64,000 nucleotides of DNA from Tenrec ecaudatus (lineage: Eukaryota; Chordata; Mammalia; Afrosoricida; Tenrecidae), in assembly GCF_050624435.1 (NCBI RefSeq), contig NC_134541.1, forward strand, positions 5,157,983 to 5,221,982, in the 5' to 3' direction. Below are positions 57,601 to 64,000 of the stretch, piece after piece; the first letter of the stretch is position 1; each line of letters begins with the position of its first letter. The position numbers were made by a program, and so were the translations under genes. The notes beneath the pieces are model-generated. The model was not told the origin of the DNA, made no database searches, and saw only the letters and a program-made list of their open reading frames with translations.

Positions 57601-60301
57601 CAGTGCCAGGTGTAAGGAAATAGACCCCAGTCAAGAGGCAGCACAGATACACCTGCTCCCCACAGGACATCCCAGGGCCGGCACCAGGGCTAAGCTGCCA
57701 GCTGCCTACACAGGCCAGGATTCCTGACCTCAGCCCCTGGCAACCAGGGCTTTCTGTAGCTGAGCACCCACAGACTCAGTGTCCCTGGAAGTCAGGGGCA
57801 GATACTGCTGCTACTACTGGCTGGGACAGCTCCTGGCAGAGTGGGGGCAGGGCAGTCCCTGGGCAGTCTGCCTGGCCCCCTCCCTCTGAGTTATCCCCAC
57901 CTCACACAGATACACACAGCACCCTCCGCCCCCATCCTGCTGCCAGAACCCTGTGTCCTGGTGTTGGACCCCAACTCTGAAAGGAGCTGTCCCTGACAAA
58001 ACCAGACTGACTCCTCTCTGAACTGGTGCCAGCTGCTACCATCGATCTTGGGGCTTGACGTGGGTTCTTGGGCAGGGTTCTTGGTGCCCTAAAGGTGTGT
58101 GCCCTACCCAAGTAGCTGCTAAATGGCAGGGGAAGGGAAGTTTCACCAAAGGCCATCAGACCCACGGCCCTGTCAGCCCTGGTCACTTCAGACGGGCAGC
58201 AGCTTCATGATCATTAACCAGGTTGGCAATGACCAGCTGCCATGCCTGTCCTCCCCACCCCACCCCTGCCCACATCAAATACCCAGAGATCCTGCCCCCA
58301 CCACGTGGCAATGTCTGGGAGGATCAGCACACACTTCCCTGGAGTGTGTGCCTGCACCAGGTGTGCTCAGGCACTAGGAGGGGCCAGGACAGGTGTGTTA
58401 CAGGTTGTTCACCAGGCCTTTCTTCAGCCCCACTGTTTCAGTTAGTTTCCAGGAGCTTGAACCACCCAGAGATCTGTTATGGCTCCCATTTCACAGACGG
58501 CAAAACCAAGGCACAGAAAAAATGCACTGCTGCCACTCCCACTTTACAGGTGAGGAAAGTGCAGTAGAGAGCGAGGGCTGTCACGCCCCATTTTACAGGT
58601 GAGGAAGGGGATGCGCAGCCTGGTCACCTGAGGTCCCATGACTGGTGGAGGAGAGGCAGCATCTGAACCCAGGTAGCTGGCTTAGAGCCCTTGCTCCCGC
58701 TGCCCACCTCCATGGGTAGGAGAGATGCCACCTGTCTGCTCTCAGAGTCTTCCACCTCCTCCCTCCTCGGCCAAACACAGTGAAAGGGGTAGTTCCCAGA
58801 CCTGCGGGGGGGGGGGGGGGCTGCAAACACCACAACCCAAGCTCTGGGCTTGGGGGCACCCTCACACACACACCCATACACACAGCACACCCACTCACCC
58901 GTAGGTCCGCTGGATCAGGGCGGGGTGGAACTGTGGCACGCCCACGGCAAAGCCTGCAACAGAGGGGTCAATGATGGGGCTGGCATGGAGTTGCCCACAG
59001 CGCACACCCCCCAGAGGCAAAAGGCTCCCCCCGTTCCCTCTCCCTTCCAGTCCCAAATCAGTGAACCCCACTAATATAAAGACTTCCTAGCAGCCTGGGC
59101 TGACAGCTCCCTCCCATCCCTATTAGTCTGACTCAGGCTGCTCCGGGGCCACCTTCAGCCAACCCCCCTGGGGCAGGGGACCTCGTCCACCGACCCCCAT
59201 AGCACACACACTCCAAGCCGGGAGGAAGGCGGACTCACCTGGCTGCAGGCTCCTTGGCTTGGCTCCCAGGTACGCCAAGTTGACGTTAGCCTTGCGGCCG
59301 TCAATGATGGGGTTGGGATCTTTGCAAGCCCGCTCAGCAGCTGCCCTGTCTGTCATGGTCACCTGGGGGGAGGGGGGAAGGGGGTCAGATTTGGTCTCAG
59401 GACTGGGCCCTCCCCCACTCTGAGTGCCCATTACCCAGTCCCCCCTGGGCACTCACACTAAGCTTCTCTCCCAGCCACCACACCTCCGATCCCTCCTCCG
59501 CTCACCCCAGTTTGACAGGGGGCACACCTTTCAGTCAAAGGCAAAAACGATTCCTAGAGGGGCTGGGCACACATGAACCCCAAAGGGAGGCAGGCGTGCC
59601 CCTTCCAGCCAGCCCCCAGAACGTGGCCGGGAACTTCCGCATGGGAGGGGCCTGGGGGCACGCTGGTCGGAAGGGACGTAGCAGCCACTCTCTAACCTTG
59701 TCACTTCAGGTGATGTTTACTTGAGGAGGCAGAGGGGCTGTTGGAGGACACGAGGGAGAGCGCTAAAGGGCCCCCGAGCACCCCTGGGTGACGCCTCGGA
59801 CCCTCATTCGCATGTGGCCCCAGAACCCCCACCCACCCGAGAGAGACCCACTCCCCAGAGCTCTCCGAAAAACCAGAAAACCTCATTAAAGCACGGCGGA
59901 AGGGCTCCTTTTCAAAGTGGGGCTGGGGAGCTGGAAACGGGGGAGTCCGTGAGGACGGGCCCGACCCGAGGGGTGCGGCAAGTGCGGGCACGAGTGCCGG
60001 CGGGCACCCGGAGCGGACTCTGCGCCCGGGGCCGTGCTAAGGCGCGGCGGTCAGGGCCACTTACGAAGCCGTAGCCGCGGGACTTGCCCGTCTGGCGGTC
60101 CGTGATGACCACAGCCTCCTCGATGTCCCCGAAGCCCTCGAAGTACTTTCTGAGCGAGGCGTCGGTGGTGTGGTAGGGCAGGCCCCCCACGAAGATCTTG
60201 GTGAACGTGGTGTCCTTCTGCGAGCCGTGCATGGCGCCGCGGGCAGCCAGGGGCCGCGCCAAGCCCGCGCTCGGGGCGCACGCCGCAGGCTGGAGCAGCA
60301 T
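44183..60301 (-). CDS. RBM38: RBM38 (RNPC1) RNA-binding protein, four exons joined
   Basis: Join of 60301-60065, 59362-59239, 58953-58899 and 44483-44183: 717 nt, 238 residues plus stop, against 239 in human. One RRM lies near residues 34-110. RNP2 is KIFVGGL at 35-41 and RNP1 is KSRGYGFV at 73-80; the first intron falls inside RNP1, between Phe79 and Val80. The C-terminal half (about 122-238) is a low-complexity Pro/Tyr/Ala/Thr region ending in DRLQ (DRMQ in human). Known family role: binds AU/U-rich sites in mRNAs such as p21 (stabilisation) and p53 (translation), acts in erythroid and muscle splicing, and is itself a p53 target. Ser192-Pro is a plausible counterpart of human Ser195, a GSK3 site (inference). 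RBM24 is the close paralogue, but the N-terminus [13 protein letters not shown] and the C-terminus fit RBM38. All splice junctions are GT/AG and phases match, so this looks functional. Confidence 0.96.
45002..45183 (-). repeat. AfroSINE
   Basis: CAGCCATCAAACGGATCC, GGGGTTTGAACTGCTGGCC and GTACCACCAGGGCTCC; same strand as RBM38. Confidence 0.88.
46058..46234 (-). repeat. AfroSINE
   Basis: GGGTTTCTGAGGCTGCAAC (46120-46138), GTTTTGAACTGGCAACTC and CACGCCACCAGGGCTCCC. Confidence 0.88.
46490..46865 (+). mobile_element. RTE 3' end
   Basis: AGAAGAATCGGTGATTTGGACC, decayed [12 protein letters not shown] remnant and the [16 protein letters not shown] stretch; antisense to RBM38. Confidence 0.85.
46965..47100 (+). 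repeat. AfroSINE, AAAGGCCTGGC-type subtype, decayed
   Basis: CTTAGCTGCTAACGGAAG head side and GAAAAGCCTGGCAGCAG block. Confidence 0.5.
47937..48135. repeat. Degenerate minisatellite
   Basis: Four spaced copies of ACCCTCAGACCAGACCC-like units at about 47941, 47987, 48066 and 48117 with similar CCAACA-rich spacers. Confidence 0.65.
48493..48600. repeat. Minisatellite, ~38-bp unit
   Basis: Three units containing TGACACCCC..ATACA and CAGTCAGTGCCCCC, running into a (CA)n tract. Confidence 0.75.
48595..48627. repeat. (CA)n microsatellite
   Basis: About 16 CA units. Confidence 0.95.
48935..49095 (+). repeat. MIR
   Basis: CCCATTTCCCAGAGAGGGAAA then CTGAGGTTC, GAGTGACACGCCTGCCACC and GTTCAGACCCGGGTTCC. 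Confidence 0.7.
49265..49350 (+). repeat. MIR fragment
   Basis: CTACAGATGAGGGGGCAGAG and GTCACACAGAGGGAGCC. Confidence 0.6.
49495..49560 (-). repeat. MIR fragment
   Basis: CCTCAATGTTCCCATCTACA then AAATGGG, the reverse of the MIR core. Confidence 0.55.
51795..51970 (-). repeat. AfroSINE
   Basis: CAACTCACAGCGCCCTACAGG, GAGTGGAAAGTCTCGCC and GAAGGGCTGGTGGTTTCAC; directly upstream of the element A target site. Confidence 0.85.
52006..54358 (+). mobile_element. Element A, complete-looking 2.35-kb non-autonomous retroposon
   Basis: Bounded by an exact 15-bp direct repeat AAAAATAAGGAAATT (51991-52005 and 54359-54373), with an A-rich 3' tail containing AATAAA motifs. Parts in order: a unique 5' region (52006-52440), a T/G-rich stretch (52440-52530), a body, a tandemly duplicated ~248-bp unit (53091 and 53339), a microsatellite (53513-53592), and a 3' region ending in two tandem copies of the terminal block (54136-54230, 54253-54348). 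No frame exceeds about 140 codons and none resembles a transposase or RT, so it must move in trans. The name is unknown to me. Confidence 0.8.
53513..53592. repeat. A-run plus TG/TA microsatellite
   Basis: Sits in element A at the same place as the 7691-7795 tract. Confidence 0.9.
54372..54558 (-). repeat. AfroSINE
   Basis: GTCGTCGAGTCAGTGCTGGC (54379-54398), GGAGTAGAAAGCCTCATC, GAGCGGCTGGTGGTTTCAAAC; it abuts the right target repeat of element A. Confidence 0.9.
54572..54815 (-). repeat. AfroSINE with internal expansion
   Basis: CACTGCCATCGAGTCGGTGCC then AACTCATAGCAACCCC and GTGGGTTTCTGAGTC. The head half is heavily altered to about 54815. Confidence 0.75.
56748..56945 (+). repeat. AfroSINE
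   Basis: GGAGCCCTGGTGGCCCAGTGG (56752-56772), GGTCAGCGGTTTGAAAGCACC and GGAAACCCACAGAGGCAG; the tail is replaced. Confidence 0.92.
57300..57430 (+). repeat. MIR
   Basis: ATTAAGTGGCAGATCCAGG then ATTCGAACCCGGAGC, with the CACATAAGGGAACTAGGGG core upstream. Confidence 0.75.
58480..58690 (+). repeat. MIR with triplicated core
   Basis: CCCATTTCACAGA (58485), CCCACTTTACAGG (58538) and CCCATTTTACAGG (58587) recur at ~50-bp spacing, followed by a single MIR 3' part with TCTGAACCCAGGTAGC. Confidence 0.75.
58806..58820. repeat. 15-G homopolymer next to RBM38 exon 3
   Basis: Uninterrupted G run 79 nt from the exon 3 donor. Confidence 0.95.
58899..58953 (-). CDS. RBM38: RBM38 coding exon 3 (short linker exon)
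   Basis: A 55-nt exon between a TTGCAG acceptor and a GTGAGT donor. It encodes [17 protein letters not shown] flanked by split glycine codons on both sides. It is too short to appear as an open frame and was found by homology to the RBM38 linker after the RRM plus exact phase agreement with exons 2 and 4. Confidence 0.93.
58954..59238 (-). other. RBM38: RBM38 intron 2
   Basis: 285 nt with GTGAGT donor and TTGCAG acceptor. Reading through it keeps the frame open for 38 codons after exon 2 (to 59123), so retention would give a ~158-residue RRM-containing form. Confidence 0.9.
59239..59362 (-). CDS. RBM38: RBM38 coding exon 2 (residues 80-120 plus one base)
   Basis: The 124-nt exon begins after a CCCCAG acceptor with GTG ACC ATG and ends CCAG before GTGAGT (phase 1). 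It encodes the rest of the [19 protein letters not shown], then the [18 protein letters not shown] segment that is nearly invariant in RBM38 and RBM24. The human MAD tripeptide reads MTD here. Confidence 0.95.
59363..60064 (-). other. RBM38: RBM38 intron 1
   Basis: 702 nt with GTAAGT donor and CCCCAG acceptor. The 5' third belongs to the CpG island; no repeat seen. Confidence 0.9.
60065..60301 (-). CDS. RBM38: RBM38 coding exon 1 (residues 1-79)
   Basis: Start ATG is at 60301-60299, followed by 79 codons through the first part of the RRM, including RNP2 and most of RNP1. The donor is GTAAGT beginning at 60064 (phase 0). The start is chosen from the RBM38-type N-terminus MLLQPA. In-frame Met24 (AMHGSQKD) is an alternative start with a better Kozak context (G at -3). 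The exon is very GC-rich and sits in the promoter CpG island. Confidence 0.95.
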
Positions 60302-60316
60302 GGGGGTGCCCGCCAC

Positions 60317-60349
60317 CTACGGGGCCAGGCTCCGCGGGGCTGTGCGCAT
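60317..60349 (-). other. Short upstream ORF in the RBM38 leader
   Basis: ATG at 60349 opens a 10-codon frame (MRTAPRSLAP) that stops at 60319-60317, 15 nt before the main ATG. It exists only if transcription starts upstream of 60349, which is likely for a CpG-island promoter but not shown. The Kozak context is weak (C at -3). Confidence 0.45.
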
Positions 60350-60576
60350 GGGGCGCCGCGAGGGCGCGGGCAGCGGCCGGCCGTCCAGCCGGCACGCTCG
60401 CTCCCGCCGTGCAGCTGAGCGCAGCGCTAAGAGACGCACTCCCGAAGCCGGCGGCCGCCCGGACTCTGAGCCCGGAGCCCGCCCCCCGGGCTTTGTACCT
60501 ACCCCGCCCCGGCCCTGGCCCCGCCCTCGTCTCCGCCCCCACCAGGCTCCGCCCCAGCCCAAGACTGCGAGGGCCG

Positions 60577-60590
60577 CTGGGAAGTGTAGT
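60577..60590 (-). promoter_or_regulatory. ZNF143/THAP11-type motif ACTACACTTCCCAG
   Basis: The complement reads ACTACACTTCCCAG, matching the promoter motif ACTACAnnTCCCAG bound by ZNF143/THAP11. It lies 276 bp upstream of the RBM38 ATG, next to the GC boxes and in gene orientation. Binding is inferred. Confidence 0.6.
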
Positions 60591-60675
60591 CCCAGCCGCG
60601 CCCGGGCATGCACTGGGTCTGGGAGGGCGCGCACGTGGACAGACAGAAGTTGTGCATGGAGTTGAATTAATGGAT

Positions 60676-60741
60676 CTTTCTCTCTCTCCTCCCCTCCCCT
60701 CCCCTCCCCTCCGCTCCCCTCCTCTCCTCTCCTCTCTCTCC
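60676..60741. repeat. Polypyrimidine CCCCT/CTCTC tract
   Basis: TCTCTCTCC then repeated CTCCC pentamers at the upstream edge of the RBM38 promoter region. Confidence 0.9.
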
Positions 60742-60819
60742 ACCCTTCCTCTTTATCGTCTGTCCTCCCTCCCGCACCTGGCCTTTCTCTACCTCTTACC
60801 CGGCCCTGTTCCTATCCCT

Positions 60820-60945
60820 TTTCCTGAGCACCTACTAAGTGACAGTCCAATACCAGACACTGCACCAGAAAGGCCAAGCCTCTGTCAGGCCTAGTGTATT
60901 AAATCCAAATATTCTCTGCACCCTGCTTATTGAATGTTTATCCCA
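60820..60945 (+). repeat. MIR/L2-like remnant
   Basis: TGAGCACCTACTAAGTGACAG at 60824-60844 then CCAGACACTGCACC. Confidence 0.55.
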
Positions 60946-60957
60946 GGGCTAGATCCC

Positions 60958-61115
60958 TAGGTGGCAAAAGTGGATCATACCACACAGGGTCCTGCAGAGG
61001 AAAGGCCTGGCCATCTACTTAAAGATGACCAAGGAAACACAGTGGTGCTCTGCTGAATCACACAGTGTGACCACAAGTAGGAATCTACTGCCATGATGGA
61101 TTTTGGTTTGGTTTT
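60958..61115 (+). repeat. AfroSINE, AAAGGCCTGGCC subtype
   Basis: CAGAGGAAAGGCCTGGCCATC (60995-61015) and tail TTTTGGTTTGGTTTTG (61099-61114). Confidence 0.8.
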
Positions 61116-61164
61116 GATTCCAGGACTTCTTGCGTGCAGCCCTGGTCCATATTAACTAACAGGT

Positions 61165-61315
61165 GAAAGGATTTCTGGTTTATCCGTGTGGGTGGGGCAT
61201 TCGGCTGCACCAGCCAGGTCAACAGTTAAAGCCCACGAGCTTCTCTATGGGGAAAGCTTGACAGTCTCAGAAACCCCACGCAGCATCGCTGTGACTTGAC
61301 AGTAGTTAGTTGTTA
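61165..61315 (+). repeat. AfroSINE
   Basis: CAGCCAGGTCAACAGTTAAAGC, GACAGTCTCAGAAACCCC and GCTGTGACTTGACAGTAG. Confidence 0.78.
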
Positions 61316-61440
61316 TTGAGGAGTCCTTTGGCACTGTGGGATAAGCAATGGGCTGCTATCCACAAGGTGGAAAGTTCACACCCACCAACCGCTCCTTAGG
61401 AGAGAGAACAGGCTGTGTCTGCTCTCGTACAGATCTATCG
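61316..61440 (+). repeat. AfroSINE, 3'-truncated
   Basis: GAGGAGTCCTTTGGCACTGTGG head and GGGCTGCTATCCACAAGG; cut by the RTE fragment. Confidence 0.82.
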
Positions 61441-61444
61441 TCTT

Positions 61445-61928
61445 GGAGGTCATTTGGGACTGTGGGGCCTGTCATATGGGGAATTCATATGGGAGATTTC
61501 CACTCCGTTGCCTCAGGTACCTGTGGAAGTGGGACACTGAATAAGCAAGACCGAAGAGGAATCGATGCCTTTGGATTGCGATGTTGGGGAAGAAGACTGA
61601 CAGTACCATAGACTGCTACAAGGACAAACTGATCTGCGTGGGGGAAAGTAAGGCCAGAGGGTCCCGTAGAGGCAAGAATGGCAAGACATTGTCTTACATA
61701 TTTTGGCCGTGTCGTCAGGAAAGACCAGCCCCCGGAGAAAGGGCATCGTGTCTGGAAGAATGGAGGGCAAGGGAAAAGAAGAAGGTCCTCAACCAGCTGG
61801 ACTGACACTGTGGTGCTCAGTGGGCTCAGCACAGCAACAAGTGTGAAGGCGGCACAGGCCCATGCCGAGTTTTGTTCCGTTGTGCGTAGGGTCGCTATGG
61901 GTCAGAGCCAACTGAACATGAGCCAAGG
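61445..61928 (+). mobile_element. RTE 3' end
   Basis: Remnant NKQDRRGIDAFGLRCWGRR (61530-61590), KTLSYIFWPCRQ-like frame-shifted stretch and tail TAGGGTCGCTATGGGTCAGAG (61887-61907). Confidence 0.88.
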
Positions 61929-63779
61929 TCGCCTGGCAGTGGCTTTGACTTGCGCTGTGTGCTCTGCACCAGGCCTGGGGCCGCAGGGATGCCCGGGCCC
62001 TCAACTTACCCGCATGGGACGTTGATCCATAAGACATAACTCAGCAAGTCTGTCTGGAGCCTACACTCAGGACAGCCACAGATCAGGTGCTGTGACCGAA
62101 CAGGGCACTTTAGCTGCCAGGGTGGTTCGCCCCACTGGTCCCTCTGAGGGGCCACTGTGGGCAGACGACTGCCCCAAGTTCCTCCACATTGGTGCCCGGT
62201 CAGTGCTCAGGTTCCTGGGCTGTGGGTGGGCCCAGCAGGGAGAAGCTGCTTCCAGTTTGGTCCCTGCCTCCTTCCACAGACACTTATCACAAGGGGAAAG
62301 AACCCACTGCAGAGTTAATGGAACCCAGAAAAAGTGAAGACTCCGGGCATTGGGTCAGAAATTTGGTTCAAGCCACGGACAGGAACAAAGCATTAAACCA
62401 AGGGAGGTCCCTCCCACGACCTGGACACCATCAGTCCTGGCACCACATCCCCCACTGTGCCTGGGTCACCTCACCTAGCCAAGCACCCGAGGGACTTAGA
62501 CCTGCCTTCCTCTCTCTGCCCTCCTCCAAGTGGACTGGCTGCACCACCAAGCTGTGCTTCCGGGAAGAAGGAAGGGGAGGGTCCAGGGGGAGGGTCCAGG
62601 GGGAAGGGTAGGCACCGGGAACAGGGCCCCACAGCAAAGATCGATGGAGCAGCAAGGCAGGAGGGAATAAAGATTTCCTTTCTGGTAGTTGGTTCAGCTC
62701 CAGCCTTCCTGCATCCATCAAGAACCTTCCCTACTTCCACGGGGTGCGCCCAGTCTAGACACCCCCGCCCCACCTCCCAACCCAGGGCCCACCAGCGGTT
62801 AGTGAAGTCTGATCCTAACCTACGCGTCCCCACCCCCCGGACCCGTCACCCAGGGAGAAGACGCCCAGGGCTTCACGTCCTTCCTCTCCCCCCTGCCTGC
62901 CCACCCCCCAGGCACCAGCATCCTCCGCCCCCAGTCACCCTCGCCTCCTGCCCGCCCTCGGCGGGCACACACATGCTTCCTCTGCCCTTGGTGCACCCTG
63001 GGGACGCTGAAGGTTGCTTTTAAGGGTGTGCTTAAATGTCGGCAACTGGAAGGGGACGCTGAGGGCTGCTTACACCACCCCGCTTCCCCCCCCCCGCCGC
63101 TTCCCCCCTCTCCCAGACACCCCCCTGTCTCCACCTCCCCTGCTTGTTTAAAGCCCCCTGCTGCAAGGTGGGCGCCCAGAAAACCAGCGGATGTTTGTTG
63201 AGTGAAGGCGGGATAGCGCCCTTCCCCCACCTCCCTGCAGCGCCCTCGGAAAACCCCCTTTTACTTGTGGCCTTGATGGGTGCCCCCACCCCCACCCCCA
63301 GGCCAGGGAAGGTGCTGCTGCTGTCTCGTGGTCTTGAGAAAGCTGGGTGCCTTTGTCAAGCCTCAGTTGTCCCTTCCATAGCATACCACCACCTCTGTTT
63401 GCTCCCTGCCCCTAACCTGTGGAAACTGACCTCTTCCCACATCTCCCCAGTTTGAGAACCCGGACAAGCACGTGTTCACCGCAGGATTCTGGGGCCTAGG
63501 ATGAGGACATGGGTTCCAAAGTGGAGGAGCTTCTGGGGTCGGGGAAAAGGAGGGGCAACGTACATATCAGGAACTTAAAAAGCAATGTTCAAATCTGGTC
63601 ATCTGTCCCTTTATTCCTTTGTCCCTAAGGTCCCCTTGGTTTCTGGGTCACCAGCCTCTCCGTCCATCAGGCCACCGAGTCCCTCCTGAGAACCAGCCAT
63701 TCCCCTGAGCCCTACTCCTGAGGTGCCTGGCCAGCTTCTACCAGCCCAGGGAGCCCACGGAAGGACCAGTGTCCATCAG
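61929..63779. other. Unique upstream flank of RBM38
   Basis: 1.85 kb without clear repeats, C-rich at 62750-63150. It contains a 23-bp imperfect direct repeat GGGGACGCTGARGGYTGCTT (63000 and 63052). No gene recognised; a 188-codon frame at 62457-63023 is C-rich and unsupported. Confidence 0.4.
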
Positions 63780-63928
63780 CAAGGAGCCTGGCCGTCCGTG
63801 GTGCAACACTGGAGAAGTGGGCAGTTCACACCCAGCCAGCAGTCCACAGGAGAAGGGCTCTGGCCATCTGCAGCCACAGAAGACAGCCAAGAGAACCCGA
63901 TGGGACAGCGCCACCGGTCACACGGCAA
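63780..63928 (+). repeat. AfroSINE, decayed
   Basis: AGGAGCCTGGCCGTCCGTGG head, GGGCAGTTCACACCCAGCC and CGGTCACACGGCAACTAGG tail. Confidence 0.7.
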
Positions 63929-64000
63929 CTAGGAGTCTAAACCACCACCACATCCAGCACAGCAAACAGCATCAGAAAGACAGCGGGGTCCCCGGCTGCT

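Larger units (their letters stand above)
44484..58898 (-). other. RBM38: RBM38 intron 3 (14.4 kb)
   Basis: Bounded by GTGAGT and CACAG. Unique stretches at 44484-45001, 45184-46057, 47101-47936, 49700-51794, 54816-56747, 56946-57299 and 57431-58479 show no exon-like conservation that I can recognise. The rest is the repeats listed separately. Confidence 0.9.
59930..60640 (-). promoter_or_regulatory. RBM38: CpG-island promoter of RBM38
   Basis: Dense GC and CpG sequence surrounds exon 1. Upstream of the ATG there are GC boxes (CCCCGCCCC at 60502-60510, CCCCGCCC at about 60519-60526, CCGCCCC near 60533 and 60549) and no TATA box in this stretch. This is the usual layout of a housekeeping/p53-responsive CpG promoter; the TSS cannot be placed from sequence alone. 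Confidence 0.8.

Noticed and set aside
60604-60613. p53 half-site GGGCATGCAC upstream of RBM38
   Set aside because: One mismatch and no adjacent second half-site, so not called despite RBM38 being a known p53 target.
60198-60665. Plus-strand frame of 155 codons, possible antisense gene
   Set aside because: Arg/Pro/Ala-rich CpG-island shadow frame with no independent evidence, although antisense transcripts near RBM38 are known in human.
60051-60743. 230-codon minus-strand frame over RBM38 exon 1
   Set aside because: It is the wrong phase of the exon 1 and promoter CpG island; the RRM is read in the other frame.

Overview
This window is nuclear DNA of a placental mammal, most likely an afrotherian and best explained as a tenrec (Echinops-like). 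Three repeat signatures support this. About forty-four AfroSINE-type, tRNA-derived SINEs are scattered over both strands. Roughly ten copies of the afrotherian RTE (BovB-like) LINE are present. One SPIN-type hAT transposon lies at 37388-37577; that horizontally transferred family was reported from tenrec but is not a general feature of afrotherians. No bacterial, plasmid or viral gene set is present.

The only host protein-coding gene I can support is RBM38 (RNPC1), a single-RRM RNA-binding protein on the minus strand. Its four coding exons are 60065-60301, 59239-59362, 58899-58953 and 44183-44483. All three introns begin with GT and end with AG, and the joined frame is 238 codons plus stop. 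The 5' end lies in a GC-rich, TATA-less CpG-island-type promoter (about 59930-60640). The 3' UTR runs to an AATAAA at 43051-43056. Intron 3 (14.4 kb) holds a 2.35-kb retroelement, SINEs, MIRs and minisatellites.

Layout: 1-43030 is the 3' flank of RBM38. It has no supported gene and is dominated by SINEs, RTE fragments, nested retroelements and a few LTRs, with unique stretches at about 4.6-6.3, 12.8-14.9, 22.1-26.1 and 39.1-43.0 kb. 43031-60640 is the gene. 60641-64000 is upstream flank with a pyrimidine tract, SINEs and one RTE 3' end.

The most informative structure outside the gene is the transposon stratigraphy. One RTE copy (6.8-11.6 kb) is broken by three later insertions. Another pair of RTE copies abut tail-to-body at 30.19 kb, one of them split by a further element. 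A recurrent element, here called element A, has one complete-looking copy (52006-54358) with a 15-bp target-site duplication, an A-rich tail and no substantial ORF. I do not recognise a published name for it. Several unique blocks carry GATA, E-box, MEF2, octamer or ZNF143-type motifs and are offered as candidate regulatory DNA only. SINE and LINE boundaries were read by eye and are approximate to about 10-20 bases.
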